Shown here piece after piece: positions 1 to 8,791 of a DNA stretch of 64,000 bases. The DNA lies in NCBI GenBank assembly GCA_902826775.1, contig CADEHE010000012.1, positions 62,001-126,000 of the forward strand. The letters are read 5' to 3'. Both the position numbers and the translations under genes were made by a program. The stretch is from an uncultured Pseudomonadota bacterium (GTDB lineage: Bacteria; Pseudomonadota; Gammaproteobacteria; Burkholderiales; JALYOK01). A model generated the notes under the pieces. The model ran no database searches, had not been told where the DNA came from, and was given only the letters and a program-made list of their open reading frames with translations. Every line of letters starts with the position of its first letter. The first letter of the stretch is position 1.

Positions 1-39
1 GCTCGCTTGTGAAGCGAACTCGCGCAGTTCTCGTTGTCG

Positions 40-72
40 AAAGCGGCGTGCGCTCGGCGCACGCCGCGCTTT
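40..72 (-). terminator. Hairpin after the dioxygenase gene
   Basis: A long GC-rich inverted repeat (arms around GGCGTGCG and CGCACGCC, flanked by AAAGC and GCTTT) lies just past the stop of the leftward dioxygenase gene. It could end that transcript, but no clear U-run follows on the minus strand, so termination is an inference. Confidence 0.35.
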
Positions 73-82
73 CCCTACGGCT

Positions 83-766
83 TTACCCCTTCAAGCCCGT
101 TCCCAGCACAAAATCGAAATCGGCTTTCATGAACTTGCCGTCTTGCTTCATGTCGAGCGCCAGCGCAGGCTTGTGTCCGCCCCAGGGATCACCGGCCAGA
201 TGTTCGTCGCCCTTAAAGTAGAGCTGCGTGGTGAGCGAAGTGTGCAGAAACGGCTCCACTTTGATGTGAATGTGGCGAGCTCGCGTCAAATTGCCGTACT
301 TTTCCAAGCCTGGCACGCCGGGCGGAATCGGATAAGCACCGGGCACAATGGTTTCGATTTCGTAGCGGCCTTTGGCGTCGGTCAGGATCATGCCGCGCAG
401 ATGTGGCTTCATGTTCTCCAGGAAATTGCCTGGTTGCGCTTTGTCGTACATGCCCTTGTCATCGGCTTGCCAAATCTCGATCAGCGTGTTCGCCAGCGGT
501 GTTTTACAGTCGCTGCTCAACACTGCACCGCGCAAGAGCAGTCTTTGTCCCGGCTCGCCGTCTTCGGCTAGTTTCAATTGAAAGACTGGCGCGCCGTAGT
601 TGTACATCGGGCCCAAGATTTCTTGTTCGGTGATTTTGCACTCGGCAGCGGCTTTGAGCGCGGGTACGCCGATGGCAACGCCGCTCAATGCCAGAGCGGT
701 ATGCCGCAAGAACTTGCGTCTTGCGGCGAGCTTCGGATCGAATTCAAAACTATGATTGTGCGACAT
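83..766 (-). CDS. Tat-exported intradiol ring-cleavage dioxygenase
   Basis: A 227-residue protein of the catechol/protocatechuate intradiol dioxygenase fold, which uses Fe(III) to open catechol-type rings. The start at 766 has an AGGAG site just upstream; a longer in-frame start exists but lacks this. Residues 15-40 form a twin-arginine signal (ARRKFLRH, then a hydrophobic stretch), so the enzyme is probably exported folded. Likely Fe ligands by pattern are Tyr107 (GMYD), Tyr145 (PGAYP), His165 and His167 (ARHIHIKV). It is shorter than classical protocatechuate dioxygenase subunits and resembles the small exported family members whose substrates are mostly unknown. There is no aromatic-degradation operon around it; the upstream neighbour is larA, 212 bp away on the same strand. 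Confidence 0.85.
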   Translation of the reverse strand: MSHNHSFEFDPKLAARRKFLRHTALALSGVAIGVPALKAAAECKITEQEILGPMYNYGAPVFQLKLAEDGEPGQRLLLRGAVLSSDCKTPLANTLIEIWQADDKGMYDKAQPGNFLENMKPHLRGMILTDAKGRYEIETIVPGAYPIPPGVPGLEKYGNLTRARHIHIKVEPFLHTSLTTQLYFKGDEHLAGDPWGGHKPALALDMKQDGKFMKADFDFVLGTGLKG

Positions 767-978
767 GGCTCCTCCAGTGACGGTAGATAAGTTCGACGCG
801 GGAAGCTTGTTCGAGGTATAGGGAGTTACTTCGCCGCTCAAGGCGTACGCTACTCGAAAACACGCCGCACGGCAACGCGGGTGAAATCAGTACGCGGCAG
901 ACGCGAAGGAAGCACAGGAAGCGCAGGCAGGCATGGCTAGGGCTTCGCTCCCCGAAGGCGGACAAAGCGCGCCGTAAC

Positions 979-2262
979 CTACGCCGGCCTGTATGCCGGC
1001 ACGACGTACGGTCCTTCCGGTACCACTGCGACACGTGTGTCGCCCGTTTCGGCAATGCTCCGTTCGACTGCGGCGTCGAGCGAATCGATCAGCTGTACGC
1101 CCGCGAGGTTGCGTGCTTCGGCGTTCAGCCCCGTTGTGTAGAGATGAATGGCGCCGATCTTCATCGGCTTGGTCTGCATCTGCGTTTGCCATTCGTCGAT
1201 CTCGGCATGCGTCTGTAGGCTGATCTCATTCAGGAATTCATTCATGCCTAAACCCAGCAAGCGCCGCTGTGCTTCGATGTATTCGTGCGAGCCCACGCCT
1301 TCCGAGCATTCGGAGGCGACGATCAAATTGCCGCCGGGTGCGAGGATGTCGATCGGCCCGACCATGCCTTTGACAGTTTGATAGTAAGTCTTGTCGAGCG
1401 GATACCCTGCTGCACTGGTGACCACTGTTTTGAACTTCTCACGCACCGGCACCACCGCGTACTTCTCGCAGAAGTCGACGGCCTGCAGGTGGCTTTGCAC
1501 GATTTCGCCGAAATTGACAAAGGCCAAACGGCGATGCTCGTCGATCACCGTGTTGAGCGCAAACGCGCCGCCGAGCAACTTGACGATAGCGAGCTGTTCC
1601 TCATGCAGCGGATTACCGTCCAACACGCAATTCACGGCCCGCGGATGCGCCATGAAGCGATGGCTGTGGAAGGTCGTGATCGTTTCCTTGTGCGCAACAC
1701 CGGGTGCGATGACTTTTCGTCCGCCGGACCATCCCGCCATGAAATGCGGCTCGACCAGTCCGGTGGCTATGCGCAACTCGGCTCGCGCGAAGCGCTTGTC
1801 CAGCTTGACGCGCGTGCCGCGCGCCGTCGTGCCGAGATCGACATGATCTTCGTCGTTGCGCGCGTAGTGGTTAGCGACATTCACGGTTTGCATCACCCAA
1901 TCGTCGCCGACGATTTCGGCGAGTTCGGCGCCTTCGTTCGGGCGGTGCAGCCCAGTGGCCACGAGGACGGTGATGTTCTTCGCGGGGATGCCGGCTTCGA
2001 GCAACTGCTTCACCATCGGTCCGAGAAACAGACCGTTCGGCACTGGGCGCGTGATGTCGCAGATCAGAATGCAGGCGCTGCTTTTGCCGCGCGCTTCATC
2101 CAATAGCGAACGCGAGGCGACGCCTCGTGCCAGCGCGCTCTGCACCGCACCGGCGGGGTCTGCGAGCAACGGCATTTCGTGCTTGCGCACGATGGTGACG
2201 CGCCAATCGTCGCGCAGATTGAGAGGGAGTTTGCCTTTGCCGTAGTTTAGTTCGATTTTCAT
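979..2262 (-). CDS. larA: Nickel-pincer-dependent lactate racemase family enzyme LarA
   Basis: A 427-residue protein, the usual LarA length. LarA carries the nickel-pincer nucleotide and interconverts lactate enantiomers; relatives act on other 2-hydroxy acids. Visible motifs are CDITRP (Asp69, Arg72), GLHRPN (His106), EPHF (His173), GGRK (Lys183, the expected cofactor-attachment lysine) and FHSH (His199), in the same order and spacing as the Lactiplantibacillus enzyme. It is the last gene of a leftward larC-larE-larB-larA operon that supplies the whole cofactor pathway. A 138-bp gap with a palindromic element separates it from larB. No lactate permease or lactate dehydrogenase is adjacent, so the exact hydroxy acid is open. 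Confidence 0.9.
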   Translation of the reverse strand: MKIELNYGKGKLPLNLRDDWRVTIVRKHEMPLLADPAGAVQSALARGVASRSLLDEARGKSSACILICDITRPVPNGLFLGPMVKQLLEAGIPAKNITVLVATGLHRPNEGAELAEIVGDDWVMQTVNVANHYARNDEDHVDLGTTARGTRVKLDKRFARAELRIATGLVEPHFMAGWSGGRKVIAPGVAHKETITTFHSHRFMAHPRAVNCVLDGNPLHEEQLAIVKLLGGAFALNTVIDEHRRLAFVNFGEIVQSHLQAVDFCEKYAVVPVREKFKTVVTSAAGYPLDKTYYQTVKGMVGPIDILAPGGNLIVASECSEGVGSHEYIEAQRRLLGLGMNEFLNEISLQTHAEIDEWQTQMQTKPMKIGAIHLYTTGLNAEARNLAGVQLIDSLDAAVERSIAETGDTRVAVVPEGPYVVPAYRPA

Positions 2263-2292
2263 ATGAACCTATGTCCTAGCCGTTCACCCAGC

Positions 2293-2372
2293 GCTTGTCG
2301 AAGGGAGCTTGTCAAAAGGAGCCGCTCCAAGCGCGTTGTGCATTCATGCAGATTGTGCGTGGTTCGACAAGC
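2293..2372. repeat. Inverted repeat between larB and larA
   Basis: GCTTGTCGAA at 2293-2302 is the exact reverse complement of TTCGACAAGC at 2363-2372, about 60 nt apart. The right arm continues as TTCGACAAGCTCACCACGA, which resembles dispersed extragenic palindromes common in proteobacteria. It lies inside the lar operon and could affect larA mRNA level. Repeat-family membership is inferred. Confidence 0.45.
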
Positions 2373-2400
2373 TCACCACGAGCCGGATTCTATTTCCCGT

Positions 2401-3063
2401 CTAGTGGGTGCCAGCACGCAGAATCCGTAGCGCCGCGCACGCCGCGCCATATCCATTGTCTATGTTGACCACTACCACGCCCGGGGCACAGCTTGCCAGC
2501 GACGCGGCGAGCGCTGTTTCGCCGCCGCGCGCTGCGCCATAGCCGACCGAGGTGGGCACCGCTATAACCACACCGGGCACCAGCCCGCCGAGTACGCTCA
2601 CCAACGCGGCGTCCATGCCGGCTACCGCGATGACCACTTGGAACTTCTTGATCTCTTCCGCGCGCTCCATCAAGCGCCAAATGCCGGCGACGCCGACGTC
2701 GTTGATGTTCGCTGCGCTTTGGCCGTAGAAGCGCAAAGTGCGCGCAGCTTCAGCGGCAACGGGAACGTCGGATGTGCCGGCCGCGACAATCGCCACACGC
2801 GCTTGTTCGGGTGCTTCTTTTGCACTGCCGAAGTAGGCGGTGCGCGAAACAGCGTCGTAGTCAAGCGCGGCGCACAGATGTCGCGGCAGCGCGTTGAAGT
2901 TGGTTTCATCCAAACGCGTGAGCAAGAAACGCGCGCCGCGCTCGGCCGCTTGCGCCAAGATCGTGGCGATCTGCGCCACGTTTTTGCCGGCGCAATAAAT
3001 CGCTTCGCCGAAGCCTAGGCGCGCTTCGCGTTCGAAATCAAGGCGGATGTGATCGGCTGACAA
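2401..3063 (-). CDS. larB: LarB, NaAD carboxylase/hydrolase for nickel-pincer cofactor
   Basis: A 220-residue protein whose C-terminal two thirds match the PurE/AIR-carboxylase-like fold of LarB (DVPVAAEAARTL, GMDAALVSVLGG, VPTSVGYGAA, NIDNGYGAA). LarB carboxylates the pyridinium ring of nicotinic acid adenine dinucleotide and releases AMP, the first step of nickel-pincer cofactor synthesis. It starts 24 bp after the larE stop, which fits one transcript. Length is a little below the roughly 250 residues of other LarBs because the N-terminal extension is short. It acts in the cytoplasm. Confidence 0.9.
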   Translation of the reverse strand: MSADHIRLDFEREARLGFGEAIYCAGKNVAQIATILAQAAERGARFLLTRLDETNFNALPRHLCAALDYDAVSRTAYFGSAKEAPEQARVAIVAAGTSDVPVAAEAARTLRFYGQSAANINDVGVAGIWRLMERAEEIKKFQVVIAVAGMDAALVSVLGGLVPGVVIAVPTSVGYGAARGGETALAASLASCAPGVVVVNIDNGYGAACAALRILRAGTH

Positions 3064-3087
3064 GGCGTGGTTGGCGCAATCCGCGCG

Positions 3088-3936
3088 CTAGCTCGCCCGC
3101 CGCTCGTGCAGAAACGCACTGCCGACGCGGTAAGGCGCAAATGTGACGAGACTGTTGACGCCGTGCGCTGTGCAGCGGTGCGCCACCAGCGTGACTAGGC
3201 GCGAGCGTTCCGCTTCGCCGATCTGATTCAAGCACGCAGCGTCGACTTCGATCGCGACCAGATTCGAGCGAATGCGGCAGCGCAGATTGAGCGGCTTGTA
3301 AGGAGCAAGCTGTTCGCGCATCATTTGTTCGATGTCATTGACCAATGCCAGCAATTGCGGCTCGACGCGGATACCTGTTTCGACGCGGCTCGAGAGGCAC
3401 GGCGAGGACGGCAACTCGGCCAAGTCATGCAGCCCTAAAGTGTGGGCGAGGCCGCGCACGGTGGCTTTGTCGATATTCGCTTCGACAAACGGGTGGCGGA
3501 CGTTGTGCTCCTTCGCCGCGATCAAGCCCGGGCGATATTCGCCGAGATCGTCGGTGTTGGCGCCCGAGACGATCTGCCAGCCGGTGTGCTGCGCGATCGT
3601 GCTGTACAAATTGGTCTTGCAGAAATAGCAGCGGTTAAGCGGATTGGCGCGGTAGTTCTCGTCTTTGAATTCGCCGGCATCGACGATGCGCAGGTGCCAG
3701 CGCTCGCGCTCAGCGTACTCCTGCACGCGCGCGGTGGCATCGCCCGGCACCGCCGGCGAAACAGCGTGAAACATAGTCGTTTCCGCCTTCATGGCGCTGC
3801 TGCGAAAGCGGTGTGCGAGCGTGGCTAGCGTCATGCTGTCGACGCCGCCGCTAACGGCAACGGCGAGCCGATCGATATTGCCTAATAAGCGGTGCAAGCG
3901 TTCGATCGGGTGCGTCGCGGGAAAGCCTATACTCAT
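3088..3936 (-). CDS. larE: LarE, sulfur transferase for nickel-pincer cofactor
   Basis: A 282-residue PP-loop ATPase. The nucleotide loop SGGVDSMTLA is at about 29-38. LarE adenylates the dicarboxylated nicotinate intermediate and inserts sulfur. Lactiplantibacillus LarE sacrifices one cysteine in a PCLxSR motif, here Cys180 (SPCLSSR). This protein also has Cys103 and Cys106 in NRCYFCK. A CxxC plus the PCLxSR cysteine is the three-cysteine pattern known from LarE proteins that hold a [4Fe-4S] cluster and can turn over catalytically. The gene lies between larC and larB on the same strand. The [4Fe-4S] assignment is inference from motif only. Confidence 0.9.
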   Translation of the reverse strand: MSIGFPATHPIERLHRLLGNIDRLAVAVSGGVDSMTLATLAHRFRSSAMKAETTMFHAVSPAVPGDATARVQEYAERERWHLRIVDAGEFKDENYRANPLNRCYFCKTNLYSTIAQHTGWQIVSGANTDDLGEYRPGLIAAKEHNVRHPFVEANIDKATVRGLAHTLGLHDLAELPSSPCLSSRVETGIRVEPQLLALVNDIEQMMREQLAPYKPLNLRCRIRSNLVAIEVDAACLNQIGEAERSRLVTLVAHRCTAHGVNSLVTFAPYRVGSAFLHERRAS

Positions 3937-3991
3937 TACCAGTACCTATTCCTCAGTGACTATTAATATCAGTCGTGGTGGTATACAGAGC

Positions 3992-5314
3992 CTAGTACCT
4001 CGGTTTAAGCGCCTTGATCGCAGCGTCCTCGCGCGTCTGCTGGCGCTGCGCATGATCCCCGGCATCGGCAAGCGCGTCCATTTCTGCTTTGGCAGTTTGC
4101 CCAGCGGGACGTTCAACGACTTTCACCGCCACCGCGCGCCCACCGACTTGCACATTACTGGAGTGCCGCGCCAGCGTCGTGCGCTGCACCAGTTGATGAC
4201 GCAAACCGATGGTGGTGGTTTCAGAAAAGCAGGCGCGCACCACCTCGCTCAGCGCGTGCGCTTGCGCGAGAACCTGAACGCGCGCAGCGATGCGTCCTTT
4301 CTTGCCGAATACCGGGCTCTGCGTCACATCGAGCACGCTGGCGTAAGCGCGCAAACGCTCCAGGCCGACGGCGAGGTCTTCCGGCGTTTGATCGTCCACT
4401 TCGAATTCGATGTGCGCGACTTGATCGGTCATGCCCGTTTGTTCCGCGTCTTCGAACACCAGCACGCGCAGCACATTGCTAATGCCCTCGAAGCGCTTCA
4501 TGCCGAAGCCGGTGCCGGTGCGCGTTAGCCGCCGTGGCGCAGTTCCGGTGCCGGTGGCCGGATTCAAATAGCGCAAGATCGCAGCGCCGGTAGGCGTCAC
4601 ACGTTCGCCGTCGCGGCCGTCGTCGAACGTCACTAAGCCAGTGAGCAGCGCGGCGGTTGCCGGCGCCGGTACCGGCAGCAAGCCGTGCGCCGTGCGCACG
4701 CGGCCCGAACCCAGTGGCAGCGGCGCGCAGGAATAGCTGCGCGCGCCTACGGCATCGATCAAGTATGCGGCACCGACCACGTCGGCGATCGAATCCCAAG
4801 CGCCGACTTCGTGAAACGCTACCGCACCTGGTGTAACGGCGTGAATCTTCGCTTCGACTTGCGCGATCAACTCGAAAATGGCCAGCGCGTGCTTGAGCAC
4901 GGCGGGCGGCAGCGCGGAGCTAGCCAGTTGCGCGCGAATATCCGACCAGTGTCGCGACTCGTTGCCGTGTGTGTGGCCATGATCGTGGGCGTGATCATGC
5001 GCGTGGTCGTGAACCGCGGCGTGCGCATGCGGTTGGTGCGAATGCAAAACGTTTGGCTGCGTCGCTGTGCCGACGCGGCGGTAAGCGGGGGCCGGTTGTG
5101 CACCAACGGCAGCAGGCGTTTCGACTACGTCGAAGCGCAACCCGGTCATCGCCGCATCGGTGTGCTCGAACACGCGCAAGCCGACTGCGTGCGGCACACC
5201 TGCGGCGCGAATGGCGGCGAAAAGCCCGTCGCGATGCTCAGGAAAAGCGGCGAGCAGCGCGGCGATGAACATATCGCCGGCGGCACCGCCGACAGGGTCA
5301 AAATGTAGATGCAT
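3992..5314 (-). CDS. larC: LarC, nickel insertion enzyme
   Basis: A 440-residue LarC that inserts nickel (CTP-dependent) into the pincer nucleotide. The start at 5314 gives the family N-terminus MHLHFDPVGGAAGDMF; a further in-frame ATG at 5350 would add 12 unlikely residues. A histidine-rich segment near residues 105-140 (HDHAHDHAHDHGHTHG) is typical of LarC and probably binds nickel. In Lactiplantibacillus larC is read through a programmed frameshift (larC1/larC2); here it is one uninterrupted frame. It is the first gene of the leftward lar operon and is divergent from the TIR/SLOG cluster across a 185-bp gap that should hold both promoters. Confidence 0.88.
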   Translation of the reverse strand: MHLHFDPVGGAAGDMFIAALLAAFPEHRDGLFAAIRAAGVPHAVGLRVFEHTDAAMTGLRFDVVETPAAVGAQPAPAYRRVGTATQPNVLHSHQPHAHAAVHDHAHDHAHDHGHTHGNESRHWSDIRAQLASSALPPAVLKHALAIFELIAQVEAKIHAVTPGAVAFHEVGAWDSIADVVGAAYLIDAVGARSYSCAPLPLGSGRVRTAHGLLPVPAPATAALLTGLVTFDDGRDGERVTPTGAAILRYLNPATGTGTAPRRLTRTGTGFGMKRFEGISNVLRVLVFEDAEQTGMTDQVAHIEFEVDDQTPEDLAVGLERLRAYASVLDVTQSPVFGKKGRIAARVQVLAQAHALSEVVRACFSETTTIGLRHQLVQRTTLARHSSNVQVGGRAVAVKVVERPAGQTAKAEMDALADAGDHAQRQQTREDAAIKALKPRY

Positions 5315-5499
5315 GATTACAACCCGGTCCAGCCAATAACTGAGGCGCATTTTACCCCGCGGCGAGTGCGGGAAAAGCTTTTCTCGCCTGGCATGCCGTG
5401 GACTTTAGTGCCGGTGCCACTGGCAACGTTGCGGCCGGTGTGGGATATTGTGCAGCGCGAGCTTGCAGAAGGCGCGTCAATTTACCGGTAGGGGCAACC

Positions 5500-7473
5500 A
5501 TGGGGCTGCACTGTTTTGTCGCCATGCCGTTTGGCATCAAGGACGGCATCGACTTCAATCGGGTCTATTCCGACTTGATCAAGCCGGCGCTGGAAGGCGC
5601 CGGATTCGAGGTGTTTCGCGCCGACGAAGAAATGCGTGCCGGCGAAATCCGCAAGGATATGTTTCAGGAATTGCTGCTTGCGGATCTGGTCGTCGCCGAT
5701 TTATCGATCGACAATCCAAACGTTTGGTACGAATTGGGTGTGCGGCACGCGTTGCGAGCCCGTGGCGTCATCCAAATTTTTACCAGGCGCGAGCGCGTGC
5801 CGTTCGACGTCTCTACGGACCGGGCGTTGAACTACCGTGTTACGGCGGCGGCGCCGGATGCGCCTTCTGTGCCCGACCCCAACTTTATCGAAGACGATAA
5901 GAAGAAATTGGCGCTATTCGCGGCGGAAACCATTAAAAGCTGGCACGGTGCGAAGGCAAGTCCGGTGTATGACTTGATCCCTGCGCTGCAAGAACAGAGC
6001 TGGAAAGAATTAAGAGTCAAAGAGACCGACACGCTCGAGTTTTGGCATCGCTACAAGCAGTGGATAGGGCGTATTGAGACGGCTCGACGGCAAAGCCGCG
6101 CGGGTGACGTCATGGTGCTCTCGGGAGAGACGCCGACTTGGGTGATGCGTTTGGAAGCGAAACGCATGTCCGGCAAAGCGCTGACCAAGCTGCAGCGCTA
6201 CCGCCTCGCGTTGGAAGCGTACGAAGAAGCGTTGGAGATCGATCCGAAGGACTTGGAGAGTCGGCGCCAGCGCGGCATGTTGCTCGGGCGCATCGGCCGG
6301 CGCGAAGAAGCCCGCACTTGGGTACAGCAGCTATGGGATGAGCATCCGGACGATGTGGATATCAGCGCTTTGATGGGGCGCATCCAGAAAGAGGATTGGA
6401 TCACGCGCTGGCGCAAGAAGGATCGCACGCCCGCGCAAATGCGCGAGCAGGCCGCGCGCGACGAGGCACTGCTGCACGAGGCGATTAAGCCTTACTTTCA
6501 TGCGTTCGTGCTCAATTCGTCGCACTTCTACTCGGGAATCAATGCTCTTACCTTGTGCCATTTGCACCGCCACATCGGCGGGCGGCTGCCGCTGGAGATC
6601 GACCTAGCGCAGTTGGAAGGCGGGGTATTGTGGTCGTGCTTATCCGCGCTCGAGGCCAACGACAAGAACTATTGGGCGCGCATCACGCTGGCGGAACTCA
6701 AACTACTGAGCTTGGATAAGGACGAAGCGCTTAAGTTCTACCGCTATGCCTTCGCCACGGTGGACAACGATTGGTTCGCTTTGGATTCGACGCGGCAGCA
6801 ACTGATGATTTTGCGCGATCTCGAATTCCGCACTGAGGCCGTTGCCGTTGTCCTTAGCGAAATTGAGTTGGAGATCGCCAACCTCAGCGGGCCGCTGACG
6901 CCGCGCCAAGTGTTGTTGTTTAGCGGTCATATGATCGATGCCCCCGGCCGCGAGACAGTTCGCTTCCCGCCCGAAAAGGAGGCGATGGCACGTGAGATGA
7001 TCGAAGCACAGCTAGACGAGTTGCAGGCTGGCGCCGAGGATTTGGCGATCTGCAGCGGCGCCTGTGGCGGTGATTTGCTGTTCGCGGAAGCCTGCCTTGC
7101 GCGCGGTGTGCGCGTGCAGCTTTACATCCCATTCGAGGAGCCCGAATTCTTGCAGAAATCGGTGAGTTTTCCGCAGGATGGTCAGAAATGGCGCGCGCGC
7201 TTCGCCGCCGTCAAAGCCAATGAAAGGACCAGCTTGCTCATCATGCCGGTTGAACTTGGCGAAGCGCCGAAGGGCGTCAACCCATTCGAGCGGGTGAATA
7301 TGTGGCAGCTTTTCACGGCGCTCGCCTTCGGTGCGGAGCGCTTGCATTTCATCTGCTTATGGAACGGCGAAGGCGGGGACGGGCCCGGCGGCACCAAGCA
7401 CATGCTCGAAGAGGTGAAGCGCAATGCCGGCCACGTGCACGTGATTGACGCAAAGGTTCTGGCGGGCGCTTAG
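5500..7473 (+). CDS. Deoxyribosyltransferase-like / TPR / SLOG-like signalling protein
   Basis: A 657-residue soluble protein. The start at 5500 follows GGTAGGGG and gives the domain start MGLHCFVAMPFG. Residues 1-115 look like the nucleoside 2-deoxyribosyltransferase / DRHyd fold: FVAMPFG, RADEE, ADLVVADLS and NPNVWYELGVRHAL, with Glu78 at the expected active-site place. Residues about 160-460 are helical with TPR-like units (ALEAYEEALEIDPKD), resembling TPR-S/TRAFs-binding regions of bacterial and ASK-type proteins. Residues about 470-625 look like a SLOG-type Rossmann domain (LLFSGHMID, CSGACGGDLLFAEACLARG). Known relatives of these domains bind or cleave nucleotides in conflict systems. 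Two TIR genes follow on the same strand, suggesting a joint pathway. Domain naming is by eye; function is inferred. Confidence 0.6.
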   Translation: MGLHCFVAMPFGIKDGIDFNRVYSDLIKPALEGAGFEVFRADEEMRAGEIRKDMFQELLLADLVVADLSIDNPNVWYELGVRHALRARGVIQIFTRRERVPFDVSTDRALNYRVTAAAPDAPSVPDPNFIEDDKKKLALFAAETIKSWHGAKASPVYDLIPALQEQSWKELRVKETDTLEFWHRYKQWIGRIETARRQSRAGDVMVLSGETPTWVMRLEAKRMSGKALTKLQRYRLALEAYEEALEIDPKDLESRRQRGMLLGRIGRREEARTWVQQLWDEHPDDVDISALMGRIQKEDWITRWRKKDRTPAQMREQAARDEALLHEAIKPYFHAFVLNSSHFYSGINALTLCHLHRHIGGRLPLEIDLAQLEGGVLWSCLSALEANDKNYWARITLAELKLLSLDKDEALKFYRYAFATVDNDWFALDSTRQQLMILRDLEFRTEAVAVVLSEIELEIANLSGPLTPRQVLLFSGHMIDAPGRETVRFPPEKEAMAREMIEAQLDELQAGAEDLAICSGACGGDLLFAEACLARGVRVQLYIPFEEPEFLQKSVSFPQDGQKWRARFAAVKANERTSLLIMPVELGEAPKGVNPFERVNMWQLFTALAFGAERLHFICLWNGEGGDGPGGTKHMLEEVKRNAGHVHVIDAKVLAGA

Positions 7474-7665
7474 TGCAATCGTTGCGCCGGCCTTGCGATT
7501 TAGCCGATCGGCTAGTGCGATTGGCATATGGTCTGCACGGCAGCATGGCCCACAATGAAGAGGGCGAATGGCGCGAACGCGCGGCGCGCATCGTTGCCGA
7601 ATTACCAGTGGGAAGCGCTACAATCGCGCTGATGCAACTTGAGGGCGGGAAGAAGTGTAGCGAGC

Positions 7666-8766
7666 ATGGCAGGCATCTTCATCAGCTATCGGCGTGACGA
7701 CAGTGCCGGCCACGCAGGCCGGCTGTTTGATCGTTTGCGCGAGCAGTTCGGCGGTGATGGGGCGCCAGGCGTATTCATGGATGTGGAAGGCATTGCGCCC
7801 GGCACCGATTTCGTCCAGGCCATTCACAAGGCAGTAAGCGGTTGCGGCGTGGTTCTCGCCGTAATCGGCCCGGCGTGGTGTGATTGCACCGATGCGCAAG
7901 GCCGGCGCCGTCTGGAAGATCGCGAGGATTTTGTGCGCCTGGAGATTGCCAGCGCGCTTGGGTTGAACAAGGTCGTTGTTCCGGTCCTGGTGCACGACGC
8001 GCAGATGCCGACTGAAGAGCAACTGCCGCAGGATCTGAAGACTTTGGCGCGCCGTCAGGCCGTGACGTTGACCGATGCCAATTGGGACTCGGATGTCGCG
8101 CAGCTAGTAGGCACGCTGCGGCGGGCGCTCGGTGCGGTTTCGCGCACAGGTTCGCAGGAAAACCACTGGCAGCGCGTGGGCAAACTGCTATCGCGTCCGG
8201 TGCCGATTGCGCTGGTGCTGGCGTTGGTTGCAGCCGGCTATGCCTGGCGCGCGCTACGGCAGCCGGGTGCTGAAATTGCGCTGAGCCAGCCGTCGGCAAG
8301 CGTGCCGGTTGCTCCAACCTCGCCGGCTGTCGCCCAGACGGACGCAGCGCTGAAAACTGAAGCGCAGGAAGGCACACTGCTCGCAAGCGTGGGCGTGCTG
8401 GATTTCGGCAACTTGCGTCTCGGTGCACATGGTGCGCTGGATGTGCTTATCAGCAATAGGGGCCCCGGAGCGGTCGCGCTCGCGCAAATCGGCTTCGCCG
8501 GAGAGGCGCAGGACGACTATTCATTTGAACGTGAATGCGGGCAGAGGGAATTAGCCATTAACACGAGCTGCACGGTGCGGGTGCGCTTTAAGCCGAGCGA
8601 GCCGGGTCCACGCAAGGCGCTGCTCAGCATCGAGTATCGCGGGCGCACCAGTCCGCTGATCGTCAAGCTGTGGGGCAATGGTGCGTCGAGCAGCGAAGTA
8701 TCCTCCTCGCAAGGCGATGCAGCGCGCCTGGGTAGATTGAGCAGTGCCGCAAGACAGCAAGAATAA
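7666..8766 (+). CDS. TIR domain membrane protein with C-terminal HYDIN-like Ig domain
   Basis: A 366-residue protein. Residues 1-155 are a TIR_2-type domain: IFISYRRDD at the start, VFMDVEGI, then RLEDREDFVRLEIASAL. Glu93 sits where NAD-cleaving TIRs have their catalytic glutamate. One transmembrane helix spans about 179-197. After a Pro/Ala-rich linker, residues about 240-338 (VGVLDFGNLRLG, CTVRVRFKP, LWGNGA) resemble an ASPM/SPD-2/HYDIN (choice-of-anchor D) beta domain, probably outside the cytoplasm. The start at 7666 begins the domain exactly. It lies 192 bp after the SLOG-like gene and 25 bp before the second TIR gene. Whether it is an NADase or only an adaptor cannot be told from sequence. 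Confidence 0.82.
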   Translation: MAGIFISYRRDDSAGHAGRLFDRLREQFGGDGAPGVFMDVEGIAPGTDFVQAIHKAVSGCGVVLAVIGPAWCDCTDAQGRRRLEDREDFVRLEIASALGLNKVVVPVLVHDAQMPTEEQLPQDLKTLARRQAVTLTDANWDSDVAQLVGTLRRALGAVSRTGSQENHWQRVGKLLSRPVPIALVLALVAAGYAWRALRQPGAEIALSQPSASVPVAPTSPAVAQTDAALKTEAQEGTLLASVGVLDFGNLRLGAHGALDVLISNRGPGAVALAQIGFAGEAQDDYSFERECGQRELAINTSCTVRVRFKPSEPGPRKALLSIEYRGRTSPLIVKLWGNGASSSEVSSSQGDAARLGRLSSAARQQE

Positions 8767-8791
8767 GAGCGTTAATGGGAAGGGGGCAGTC

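Noticed and set aside
1285..2106. 273-codon plus-strand frame inside larA
   Set aside because: It is antisense to a strongly conserved enzyme, has no domain and is a product of GC-biased codon use.
4685..5308. 207-codon plus-strand frame in larC
   Set aside because: Antisense to the His-rich LarC region; no support.
7473..7697. 74-codon frame between the SLOG-like and first TIR genes
   Set aside because: It overlaps the TIR start, lacks a good ribosome site and has no family likeness.
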